64,000 nucleotides of DNA from Parapristionchus giblindavisi (lineage: Eukaryota > Nematoda > Chromadorea > Rhabditida > Diplogasteridae): assembly GCA_943737045.1 (NCBI GenBank), contig CALSFV010000353.1, positions 62,001-126,000 of the forward strand, in the 5' to 3' direction. The notes below the pieces were generated by a model. It saw nothing but the letters and a program-made list of their open reading frames with translations, was not told the origin of the DNA and did not search any database. Shown piece by piece: positions 47,404 through 58,714 of this stretch. The translations under genes were made by a program, and so were the position numbers. The stretch's first letter is position 1, and the number at the start of each line of letters is the position of its first letter.

Positions 47404-47730
47404 TTGCTATTCTTTGCTATAAAAGTGACTGTCTATGATAATTTTTCATTACATCAGCCTAATCTTCTCCATCAACTTCATCGACGATGTCGTCCGCAGA
47501 AGGTTTTCATATTCGTCGTGAGATGGGAATCTACTCAACGGATGTCTGAAGGTGGATGTGTAGCGTTGGAGTGCGACGAACATTTCCTCGAACATAAAAT
47601 GAATAAAGATTTTGGTTGCGTTTTTTGTTTGTTAACGGTGTCCAAGCCCGTGAAGTTAAATGGGCGGAGTCATAGTCACTATGTAAATATGGTTTATAAG
47701 AAATGGGTGGAGCTACATATCCTTGTATAA
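47404..47730 (+). CDS. Unrecognised 108-codon frame, palindrome 3 right arm
   Basis: Mirror of 44037-44366 with only a few differences (AIKVTV for ARKVTV, RSHSHY for RSHNHY, HILV for HISV). The same doubts about coding apply. Confidence 0.3.
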   Translation: MLFFAIKVTVYDNFSLHQPNLLHQLHRRCRPQKVFIFVVRWESTQRMSEGGCVALECDEHFLEHKMNKDFGCVFCLLTVSKPVKLNGRSHSHYVNMVYKKWVELHILV

Positions 47731-49134
47731 GCAGGGACGATATCCTTTCATCGATAATATAAACTTTTGCTTTATTTTGCTTGAACTGAATTTAATTTCA
47801 AAATTACCATATACATATTCAGTGCAACTTTTTGTAGCAGTGATTTGTTCATTATTTACTCAATATAACGCTAGAAACAGTAACTGACGATTACTGCAGT
47901 ACATCAAAGCTACAAAAAGTGAGAGAACTTCAAAGTTGGTAGTCAATGCATACCTTAGAGACACTATAAAGAACACACCTTGCGCGGAGATAAATTACAA
48001 TAGTATTAAAAAGTAGGCATCATTTTTTTACGCTTTTTAATACACTTCTAGTACTCGTAGTTAAAATATTATAAATTTAGAAGTTTAAAGAAAATGCACA
48101 TTGAAAAATTATCCTCATAATAGAAATTATAAGTATGCCGTCAGTGAAATCTGATAGAGATACGGATTACTGTAGTTATGGAATCTACCATGATCATACT
48201 GTTATTAAGCGTCTATTTAAAACATTATAGAATCGCAAACAAGTAGATTTTGCCAACTACAGCGATCTTGTATGCACATCTCAGTAAAATAGCTGAACTT
48301 AATTATCTATTCTGCTTTTCTCCGGCCGTATAGCTGGCCTTGCCCGTGTCAAGTGATTAATTACAGTCATTTAGACATATTTACCATTAATCAATAGTCT
48401 TCGCATCTTTGTTATTCATACGCTTTTCTATCTCTGACCTAGAGCACCTACAATAACCCAATTGCATCTCTCATTGTAAGTTCATCTTAGAGATTATGTC
48501 AAGCAATTCCATCGGCTTCCTCCAACGAATATTCCATGCATTACTCAATATTATTGCTGGTATTCGTTAATCCAGGTTATCATAATTATTCTTTCGATCA
48601 TCATACTCTGCTTTATCAATTAAATAAATTTCTGGCCGAAAGGGGAGAACACTCTTTATTTTCGCATATATTTCTTCATTTGCATCGAAATCTGTTCCAA
48701 GATAATTATTAGAGGCGTTTATAATATTTATTTTATCAAAATTAATATTTTTAAAATTTTAATATTTTTAAGTGAAGTTATCCCCGCCCGCCACCCGTCT
48801 CAATAGTGGTGGTATATCATGTTCAGTGCGCGCGATGACTCTCTGCGTCTCTGCCCATCGATCTCGTCTGATCATCTCGCCACTCTATCACTGATCTAAA
48901 GCTGAAACGGAACCACTTCTTATCTTGTAATCAATGCTATATGTAGTCATTTCTGTAGACATGGAGGAAAATTGTCCTTTGATCTTTGATCTTTGTATCT
49001 TGATCTTTGATTTTTTTTTTGACCCACGATTTTTCAAACAATGGGCGAAAATCGAAATTTTCAGTTTATAAATGTGAGATTTATCTTATAGAAAATAACA
49101 AGTGAAATATATACCACGGGTCTCCTGTAAAAGT

Positions 49135-50024
49135 GGCAACGGGGTTGTAAGGTGCACTCTTCTTCCGAATGCGAAGTCATTGTAAGATAGAGGAGAGGAG
49201 GGGGAGTTCACTAACAAATGCAATACATGAAAAATAAAAAAACAATCGAACTATTATTATCGTCTCTGTTCAACACTTGAAAGCGGTAAAAAATCGACTA
49301 AGTCCGTGAGCTATACTAGTAATCGACCCTGGGGGCCAAAAGATACGGGCAATGAACTAGATAGTGTAATTGTGCGTGGTTTGAAAACATAATTTTTGCA
49401 ATAAAACGGATATCCCCAAGAACAAATTTTCTAGAACAGGTCACCTTTTTGGTAAAAAAATCTGCTTTTCGCGTTTTTCGCCCTGAAGACGACTTATCGG
49501 CGAACATAAGCAAATTTTTTGAAGAGCATTAGAATACGGTTCGGATGACACCTGGCAGCTCTCTGCACGATGAAAATGAACCAAGTTATGATCATTTTTA
49601 GGGTAGATCACAAAAACTCAATAATCTGCAATTTTTGCCAAATCAGGTGACTAGGCCTTCTCATGACCACCCAAAACGCCCACTGACCGACTTTCATCGA
49701 AATTGGAGACAAAAAAAATTTCCTAGTGGCAGAACCGGACGTTTTTGCTACAGTTTTACAGGAGACCAGTGATATGGTCAGTGAAAATACTGTACCACGT
49801 TTGAATCGTTTATGGCGGTTTTATAGAATGATACATGGATTTATCCGTGTAAAAGTACTTTTGGACCCTGTATATCAAACAACATTTGCTAATTTAAAAA
49901 GAGTTATGGTCAATTCAAAAGCTAAAAGAGATTTAGTTTTTTTTTGGCTCAAAAAGAATTCTCATTTATAATATATTCTGAAGGTGTGATATCTTTATTC
50001 TTTGAAATTTTATACAGTCAATAT
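49135..50024. other. Right flank of palindrome 3
   Basis: Fullest copy of the flanking repeat (49285-49800; CGACTAAGTCCGTGAGC to GGAGACCAGTGATATGG), then a block containing CCCTGTATATCAAACAACAT shared with 28990-29030. Ends with the B3 polyadenylation signal (49994-49999, minus). The 81-codon frame 49726-49971 is probably repeat sequence. Confidence 0.5.
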
Positions 50025-52625
50025 TTAATATCTTATTCCTCCTAATTCTTCTTTGATCAAGTTTATTATCGGTTTGTAGAGTACATCAGCAGCTCTCAAT
50101 CCCCAAATATAATCCATATGTGAAAAGCCACTCAGTCGATTATTCTGCTGAAAATATAATAATTAAACGAGTGGAGATCTGTAAATAGACAAAACAGATA
50201 AAATCAATTGCTTCCTCTCTAACACTTTGTATCTAAACAGATTTGACATCGTAGACTCGACAAATTTTGTGAAATGGTGATAGGGGTGTGCCTTTAACAA
50301 CGTTACCTTTATGTAGTCTTTATTCAGTGATGGTAATAGATATTCCTGTATATCTACTGGATCTGCAAGGTAGTCCTCATCTGACCTGAATGATTTGTTT
50401 ATTATGTTTTCTATTTGATTCTTTTTCAGAAATGTTCTCACCAATACAAATACATGTCAGTGGCGATGGTCGAGAAGTTATAGGGAGGAGGGATACTCTG
50501 AAAGCATGCAAAATTCAGAGAATTGAAAACAATCTATCGGGCATTTAAGTGTTGTGTGATAGTGAATCACCCGTACATATTTGTAGTTATGCGATGGTCT
50601 GAATCACAAAAGCACAGACAACGCACTTATCACGTAATGTGAATACATTATACTTACAGTGCCGTATTTATCTTCATTTTTCTTCGAATCTCCATAATCG
50701 AATCGAGACACTGTGCCATATTTAATCTTCAAATATAAGTTGAATAATTTGTGTTCAAGAATCACTACCATTTGTGCCCAGTGAAGAATATTCTGAGATG
50801 AAGTTCCAGCAGGATTGTGAGAGAAGTACACTTCAGAGCGAGTCTGAATTGGATAAGTTAGACCATTACTAAAATACCATATATTACAGCATTGAATTGA
50901 TCTGTCATTGGACCGATCATTGCCTCCATGATTTCATCGCATAACTGCTCTGTAATTTTGTATTATTTTTTTGTGAGCTTTTTAAAGACAGGCAAATTTG
51001 AAACTCTCCGCACAGGCTTTCCTTGTCTACGATTTCTTTGTCTACGAGAAAGGGTTGCCAGTGAGGAGAGCAAAATTAACTCCGATTATGCGCTTAGAGA
51101 ATTTATATCAGAACTTCTACATATTTTAAAGTAATAATTCCACTTTAAAAATAAGAAAAACAATAAAAAAAAAATCTCACCTCCAACGAACGTTCCGCAT
51201 ACGAATTGGGCAATTAGTTTCATGGCCCAACTGTTAGGAGTAAACTCCATCGAACCGAATAAATCAGTGAATATCTGCAATATTATGTTCTTCTTCAAAA
51301 TTGATCTTTGATCTCTCCTACTTCAAGATCATCTGTGAATAAGTTGGCGATATAAGGCATAATTCCCTTAATGTTGGTTACTCGACCCACGGGAGCGAAT
51401 GCGAAATATTTCTTGATCTGAAAGAGAAGTTGATCCGCGGAAATAATTTCGAAATGAAAAAAAATTAAAACCTTCTTCGAGAAAACAGGATCAGTTGACA
51501 GCTTGGAAAACATGGTTAGTGTGCCCTGTAAAATTGAATATTTAAATTGCGAACACATTATTAATGATCAACTTGAGAGTGTCCTATATAGTAGAGGCTA
51601 CTCTGTCCAGTGATGTTGAGTGCAGTTTCGACCATTGCCGGGATGTCGTATTGAGCTATCTCATCCCAACTGAAACGAAAACGAACAGATGTTGTATTGT
51701 GAACTACTTTATTTTGCGCAACATGAGATACGCCAGCTCTTGGTTTTATTTTCATTATATTTTTCATGCGATGTTTTTCTTCATTCATTGAACATTAGCA
51801 TTTTTTTGTTTTTTTTTAAATTTCCTTTATGAGACAAGGGCAACGCATGAACTGTCGACGCGAAAAATCGATTTAAGGCATTGGAATGGTTACTAAGTTA
51901 CGATACATACCTAAACTCCCAAAAATTCTCATCAGAGGATGTGAGCGATACGTGATTCTGGAATAAATTTCGTAAGTTCCGTGATAATACAAGTTTTTAA
52001 ACCTTTGAGTAAGTGTTTCCTCTTGCATTACCCAACCACACATCGAATCCAGCATCAGCGAAGATATACGCTGTATTATTAATAAGATAAGCACTTAAAA
52101 ATCATTTAAAATAATACTTTGAAATCATGTAAAACCAATTTGAAAGAATTTAACGCATCAAAGGTAGGCGGCAAATTCATCGTCTGTTATTTTCTATAAT
52201 TTCTTAGTAAGGCATAATGACAAACCTGCTGATTGATTGGGGAAGTTAATAGTCCAACTTGATGCGTCACCCTCTAATCCATGTAACATGAAGACAATTG
52301 GACGACACTTTCCACTTTCAGATGTTTCTGAAAAATGTTATCGTCATATGAACTGTTGGTTTATAACCGAATACCATTCTTTCCATGAGGAATCCGTTGC
52401 ATACCGAGAATATATCCATCGTCTGTTGTGGCCGTAATATCCTCAGCCGGATATCCCCAATATCGAATCAATTCTGACTGAAATTCACTCTCTGATGCAT
52501 ATGTTCAATACATATGCTTCACAAACTGTACTTACGTTATCTAGAAGAGTTTCCGGTTCATGGGATATTCCTGGAGCAGCATAAACTATTGAAGCAATAC
52601 AGATTAATTGTATGTGCTGCTTCAT
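50025..52625 (-). CDS. Type-B acid lipase B3 (intact)
   Basis: Acid lipase of the LIPA/LIPL family, predicted secreted or lysosomal. Leader [31 protein letters not shown] is represented by [32 protein letters not shown] after a normal TTTTTCAG acceptor; [30 protein letters not shown]; nucleophile [60 protein letters not shown] (the exon missing in B1); [30 protein letters not shown]; Asp exon [12 protein letters not shown]; His exon [14 protein letters not shown]; stop 50025-50027. No lesions found, so this is the functional type-B gene of the window. The intron before the EQLCDE exon carries a MITE relic (50960-51080). Confidence 0.85.
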
Positions 52626-53030
52626 TTTGTAATATCAGCGGTCTGAAACATATTAATATACATATTTATATAAACATATTAATATATTAATATATTAATA
52701 TTACCAGAGCGGAGAATAAAATAACAAGGGAAGTGTCTTTAATGTCTCATCGATAAACAAGTGACTAATGTTATTGATTGTACTACTGGTTGTCCATCGT
52801 GATAAAAGGACTCTATTAAAAACGAACGATAAAGGAGTGAACTACGGCAGATTCAATATTGTTGATACTTGCGTTATTAGTACTGTTAGGAATATCGTTT
52901 ATCAGGACCATATTCTATTAAATACGAGAGCAAAAGAAAATAGACAAAAATATTTGGCATTAAAACAAAAAATATAGATATAATAACATTCTTCTAGAAA
53001 AGATTCCTCGAATGAGTCACACACAAACAT
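52626..53030. other. 5' flank of B3
   Basis: Includes the candidate acceptor TTTCAG (52643-52648), an ATTAAT repeat (52655-52705) and homology to the B1 upstream region up to GAACTACGG (about 52848). After that, nothing recognised. Confidence 0.4.
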
Positions 53031-53720
53031 TTTAAATTTTCTCAGAAATTTGCTTTAACTTTTAATTTTTTATTTTCGATAATCGGCTTGGAAATCTCCT
53101 CAGCAGCTTGTAGGTCCTTATAAAATTTAATCTGTAGCTTTTAACTATCGCCTGTGATTGAAAATGAACTTTTGTTATCCTTATGAGTGATTTGTACATT
53201 GATACACATCCGACAGAATGTAACAAAGCAAAACATAATTCATATGATCGTTGACAGGCTAAATGTATTAAGTGAAGACCAGCGATTATGTAAATCTCCC
53301 ACTCTTTTGACTAAACATTTGAAATTGTATGTAATCAGAGATTGTAGAAGAAATTCATGAATATTCAAAAATATATTATCAAAAAATTAGGCTGGAATGA
53401 TTTAACGTCACTCATAAATATTCTTAATTCATTATAGATAGTTGTGATATTACTCACTGCACTTTCTAGAAATAGTGCATCTCGTTTGCGAATGTAGAGA
53501 ATTTGAACATGGGAGCAACAAGGCTGTAAAAATGGACTGTGTCACTATTTCACTCGTGTCTTTTCAATAGTTTCTCTCGTAAGAAGTAAACAATTTCATA
53601 TTGTAAAAAGTTTCTATAAAGGTCAATCATACATTGCGTTCCTTTCCGGTTAATACAGTGGCTGGTGCAAATATTTCATCTCTTTCGCTCTTCTAACCAT
53701 GATCCATTTGGTTCCTTGTT
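53031..53720 (-). pseudogene. Decayed type-C lipase of block 3
   Basis: Scattered exon relics in the right order on the minus strand: near 53465-53525 SLVAPMFKFSTFANEMHYF (C2: [18 protein letters not shown]), and near 53060-53130 LQAAEEISKPIIENKK (C2: GLKAAEDIYNPIIKLIKR) with shifts before it. It occupies the place of C1 and C2 in their blocks. It has no usable open frame. Confidence 0.65.
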
Positions 53721-54344
53721 CTTATCACTATCATGTGCATCCTCGGTCGCAAATTAAAAGAGTCTAGTCAGAATATGTTATCATAGTCCTCAAAACACTT
53801 TACCCACTATTCCGCTGTGATCGATGGTTCCTAATGTATTGCCTTTTGTGATACCGCACTCGCAACCACCAAACACAATAATTTAGATTTAGAAAAAAAA
53901 TTATTTCTAAACCTTTTCTCAATTGGCACTTCGATTCTATATATAATACAAGAATAACTTATATACTATCTCGAGCCATTTCCAAAATTTTCATACCTTT
54001 TGGAATGATTAGTATTTTTTGTTGTAAAAAATTCGTTTTCAATGGTGTTTTTGCAAGTAGGGCACCTACTATGAGATCGATATAATCATTTTTATTTAAA
54101 TACTATATTCACTGATCAACTGATGATTAAAAAAAATTAAGGTAGTTGTTCCTCATGCACAACTGCCTATCATACAAGCCAATATTATCATACAAGATCA
54201 GTCGGCAGTGTTGATGAAGCAGCACAATGAAGACTATCAGACATCGATATTTAAAAAAAAATTAAATCTAATATAGTTGTATTCTTCGTAGGGTCGAATG
54301 ATTTTTTTTTTACAATTAATTCTTTATATGATACATTTTTATTA
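53721..54344. other. Spacer between decayed C copy and D
   Basis: AT-rich, no gene or clear repeat recognised. A type-C relic may extend a little into its left part. Ends at the polyadenylation signal of D. Confidence 0.35.
54338..54343 (-). terminator. Polyadenylation signal AATAAA of lipase D
   Basis: TGATAATAAAAATG: the AATAAA begins two bases after the stop codon of D, giving a very short 3' UTR if used. Confidence 0.5.
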
Positions 54345-57300
54345 TCAACAGCCAACAGTTCCTCCTAATTCTTTTTTGATCAAGTTGATGATAGGATGAT
54401 AAATTTCATCTGCCGCTCTAAATCCCCAAATAAAGTCCATATGGGAGAAGTCACGCAGAATGTTCTTTTCCTGCAAATATCATATTTAATTGAGAGATAT
54501 CTTCAGAAATATTATGTGTTCTTCAATCCAAACTCTTTTCACAACGAAATATTGATTATTGATCTTATAAAAATCTCTACATTTCTTGGTATGGAAGTCA
54601 AAATGTCCCATACATGTTTTCACTTTTTTTAATGAAAGGTGACTTTATGGGAAATGTAAAATCGTTGAGGTCAAAACACGAAGTGTTAGGAGCAGATTTA
54701 GTGGAATTGTAACCGAGTGGGAATCAAGTGAGCGTAGACGAGATGGTTAGTACCATCATGGTACGTAGATTAGACATAGCGCCACGTAAAATAAGTACTT
54801 AGTGAGCGGCTAATAAACGTATTTTTGGTTGCCTAGATTAGGTCTAATACTCAAAATAAAAGCTCGAAAATAAACAAGGGATAAGAAGCGGAAATTGGAC
54901 TAGAATACTCTTTTCCAATAATATTTCGTTCTGAAGTAATTTCGCATCTTATAATTAGAAGATAGACGCTAGGATTTTACACAAGTGTATTTTTCCGTAA
55001 AACGTAATGATACCAATAAAAATTACCTTGACATAATCTGGATTCAATGATGGAATTAAATAACCGTTTATATCTGCTGGATCAGAAAGATGGTCCTCGT
55101 TTGACCTGATTAAAATTAGTATGTAAATTATTAATATAAACTATTATAAGTTGATTATCGAAGAGTTGATTATAGAGTGAAAACATTCTCCCTTATCCTA
55201 TTAAAGGTACACCCCAAGCTAATTTGACTCTCCGCATTGGCAATACTTTATTTATTTTATTTATTTGATACACCCGTGACAGGTGCGACAGCAAATACAG
55301 AAACGATGAGAAAAATAATTATAATAATGATAGAAAGGACTATAATAATGATAGAAAGGACTATAATAATGATAGAAAGGACTATAATAATGATAGAAAG
55401 GACTAATAATGATAGAATACTCTCTCGTAGACAAAGAAAGCGAGAGAGTGTGACCAGAGCGGAGAGTTTCAAATTAGCTTGGGGTGTCGCTTTAATTCTA
55501 CATTATCTATCTGTGCATCTAGAGCAATAGATATATGGAATTCTTTACCCATCGAATTAGTTAAATCCCCACCATCCCCTTTCCGTGCAGGGCTAGTTAA
55601 GATCTCCCCAGATATAATTGTACCTTCATCTAAGATTCGCCCATAGCTCCCAAACTGCCACTGTACCCAAGAACCCTCACCGATATCCTTTCCTTATTTT
55701 TCTTGTTATGCATATTATGATGGAATAAAGAATCAGAATAAGAATAAGAATAAGAATTCTGAAAAGTTCTCACCAATACAAATACATGTCAGTGGTGATG
55801 GTCGAGAAATTATAAGGTGGAGGAATAGTCTAAAAAAGAAATATGATGAATTGAATCTACTTGTATAAATGTATTTATATTTTAGCGAAGTAAGAGCCTT
55901 TATTCCTGTTTACTAAATTAATAAAATTTTTTTTTAAATTAACTCACTGTCCCGTAATTCGCTTTGTTTGTCGCTGAATTACCATAATCGAATCGATAAA
56001 CTGTTCCATATTTGATCTAAAGGTCAATTTCATAATTGTTAATCGAATCTCACTACCATTTGTGACCAATGAAGAAAGTTCTGTGTCGAGGTTCCAGCAG
56101 GGTTATGATAGAAGTAAACTTCGGATCGAGACTAAATTGGAAAGTTTGTAATAATAATCAAAGGATCGTGATCCGCCAGAATCATTCCATTCCGGATAAT
56201 CAACGACAATTCTTAGAGAACGAGTCGTTTTCGCATCACAGGAATTATGAACAATTTAAAAGACATTTTTACGCGATTTTCGGGAAATACTAGAATTTAA
56301 AACTATATATTGGAATTGTCATTTTTGTTATTGAATGGACAAAAGTGTTGATCATGATCCAATGATTTTCGATGAATATCATATATTTCTTACAGCATTG
56401 AATTGGTCTGTCATTGGGCCCATCAATGCATCCAAGATACCATGGCAGAGCAGTCCTGAGAATCTTTTGTGGAATAGTTAATGCACTTGCGTATAAAAAT
56501 GATTTTTACAAAATCGGGACTAAAACTCACTACCACTTGTTCCGCATACGTATAGGTCAAATAGCTGAAAAGGCAAACAGTTTGGCGTAATCTCTATCGA
56601 ACCGAAAAGCTGGTGGCATAGCTGGAAAAAGAACATCCGAAATTGATATTAGATCTCTTTTACTTGAAGTTTATCGGCGAATACGCGTGCGAATTCGCTG
56701 CCAATGGTGTCGATGTGACCGACACTTCCAACAGGAGCCAGTGCAAAGTACTTTTTTATCTTACAATAATAAATGTGTTGATTTTATCAAATTAAAGTTG
56801 CCAACCTTTTGCGAGAAAATAGGATCAGTGGACAACTTTGCAAACATAGTGAGGGTTCCCTTTAATTTCAAGCGTTTACAATGGTAATAAAGATCAAAGA
56901 TCAACCTGAGAATGTCCAATATAGTAGAGGCTACTCTGTTCAGTGATGTTGAGTGCAGTTTCGACCATTGCGGGGATGTCGTATTGAGCTATCTCATCCC
57001 AACTGAAAAAAATGGTAATCGATGAGGGAAACTTTTAACAATAAAGATGTTCTTTAAGCAATCTGATACACATTTCCTGTCACTAGGCACAGATTGAATG
57101 TATATTGAATTTTGTTTAAGAATTGAAGGAATTACCTGAATTCCCAAAACCTCTGATCCGAAGTGTTGAGCGATACGTGATTCTCAAAGAAAAAAAACAT
57201 GTATTTGAATTTCAAGTCCTTTCTTCCAACCTTTGAGTAAGTATTTCCTCTCGCATTAGCCAACCAGACGTCGAATCCGGCATCAGCAAAGATATATGCT

Positions 57301-57936
57301 GCATTATGTTTAGAATTAGGAAAGTTATTTAATTTAAGTCACATTATATCACAATATAATCAAAATATATTCAATAATACAATCTTCCAATAGGACACAT
57401 TCAACAACATTTTCAAAGGTTGCGTTAATTTCAGGATCTTTTTAACTTTGTTCTTTCTGTCTGTTTTTCTTTCTTTCTTTCTTTCTTTTTCTTTTTTTCT
57501 TGGAAGATTATCTGGAGTAGATATTTGTAAAGTGAAACCTGCCGATTGATTGGGTAAGTTTATTGTCCAACTAGATGCATCTCCATCGAGACCATGAAAC
57601 ATAAAAACTACTGGACGACAAGAAACGTTTTGACCTGTTTCTGGCACTGGAAAAATCTTCTGAATTTTTCCCCGTGTTCGTAGAAGACTTCATACCATTC
57701 TTCCCATGTGGAATCCGTTGCATTCCCAAAATATATCCGTCCCCTGTTATGGAGGTATACTCCTCAACTGGATATCCCCAATACCGTATCATCTCCGCCT
57801 GAAAACCAGCTTAGAATGAAGTAAAATACAATCAGATATTGTGTACGTTATTGAGAAAAGTCTCCGGATCCGAAGCTTGAGTTATTTCTGATAAAAAATA
57901 GACAATTGAAGAGATGCAGACTAAGAAAACATTCAT
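54345..57936 (-). CDS. Divergent acid lipase D (intact, outside the repeated block)
   Basis: Same family and exon plan as A and B but more diverged. Leader [18 protein letters not shown] (start 57936); [145 protein letters not shown]; Asp exon [14 protein letters not shown]; His exon [14 protein letters not shown]; stop 54345-54347. All three catalytic positions are present. One intron holds a CTTT microsatellite (about 57465-57500) and another a TTAA MITE (55205-55491). A second ATG overlaps the start out of frame. D may be the outgroup from which the block lipases can be rooted. Confidence 0.85.
55205..55491. mobile_element. 287-bp TTAA-flanked MITE with 21-bp minisatellite in lipase D
   Basis: TTAA at 55201-55204 and 55492-55495. 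Terminal repeats ACACCCCAAGCTAATTTGA and, inverted, ACACCCCAAGCTAATTTGAA. The interior has about four copies of ACTATAATAATGATAGAAAGG (55325-55405). Lies in the intron before the Asp exon. Confidence 0.8.
56888..56901 (-). repeat. TTTGATC heptamer repeat at the intron after the GHSQ exon of D
   Basis: The intron between GHSQ and GTLT begins GTTGATCTTTGATCTTTA on the coding strand. The same intron of A1 begins GTTGATCTTTGATCTTTGAT (3120-3093), and that of A3 carries the same run (38878-38851). Confidence 0.6.
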
Positions 57937-58303
57937 GTCGCAAATTGTGGACGACGGTTCTGAACATATTGATGTCTTTTAAACAATTTTAAATTGTTCC
58001 GCAAACAAAAAGTACATTTGTAAGTACATTTTTACAAGGGGGGTGACAATAAATAAATGAACGAGAAAAAGAACTATAAACCGCATAATATAGGTGAAAA
58101 GGTAATGGTACCACCCCTTTTCAAGGCACAAGTCCTGTGGGTGATCACTGATAGGGCAGGGATAGTTCAAGGCCATTTTTGTTCGAAGGCCCTAACCTCT
58201 TCTTCGGACCTACTTTATCGTGTGATCTAGTGACAAATTATAGCATAATATTTCTATGCATTTTTTTATGTTGAAACGAGAAGGAAGCATGACAGAAATA
58301 TTC
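57937..58303. other. 5' flank of D
   Basis: Contains CTGAAC (57960-57965), the complement of a TATGTTCAG candidate trans-splice acceptor 24 bp before the D start. Otherwise no feature recognised. Confidence 0.4.
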
Positions 58304-58515
58304 TACTCTGGTATTTTCAAACTAGTAGTTTACTTATATTTCCCACTAGCCGTAGACTTGCAAGTCTACGGCTAGTTAAACGTAAGTTTACTAGAAGTGG
58401 TGTATAATACGGTAATGTATTTCGTCAAATATTCTTTCACTTGTAGTAAACTAGCAGTAAACTACTAGTCTGTGACGTCACGTAAGTAAACTACTAGTTT
58501 GGAAATACCAGAGTA
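58304..58515. mobile_element. 212-bp TA-flanked fold-back MITE
   Basis: Ends TACTCTGGTATTTTCAAACT and its near-complement AGTTTGGAAATACCAGAGTA; TA at both edges suits a Tc1/mariner-type target. An inner perfect hairpin CCGTAGACTTGCAAGTCTACGG lies near 58350. A diverged relative may be at 31310-31480. Confidence 0.75.
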
Positions 58516-58584
58516 GCTATTATCGTACATTTTATATTTTGCTGCGCTAACCGTGCGCTTGAATCACCAGAATTAATTGTAAGA

Positions 58585-58671
58585 TTCATGAAAATATTAT
58601 TGAAATCTACGAATTCATGAAAATATTATTGAAATCTGCGAATTCATGAAAATATTATTGAAATCTACATA
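58585..58671. repeat. 29-bp tandem repeat, three copies
   Basis: Unit ATTCATGAAAATATTATTGA plus nine bases ending CTACGA, repeated three times with one or two changes. Confidence 0.8.
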
Positions 58672-58714
58672 ATCTACAAAACATTTCATCATATCGATCA
58701 CGTAAACATGAATC

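Larger units (their letters stand above)
42626..49134. repeat. Palindrome 3, about 6.5 kb
   Basis: Left edge ACTTTTACAAGAGACCCG, right edge its complement. Outer arms pair over about 2 kb each (e.g. frames 44037-44366 and 47404-47730). The inner part is rearranged: the left arm jumps at about 44580 past segments retained on the right, there is a nested inverted pair (44770-44900 with 45420-45530), and a 450-bp unique insert (45617-46065) splits one pairing segment. The dyad TGAGTGCACGTGCACTCA occurs once (44962-44979). Confidence 0.85.
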
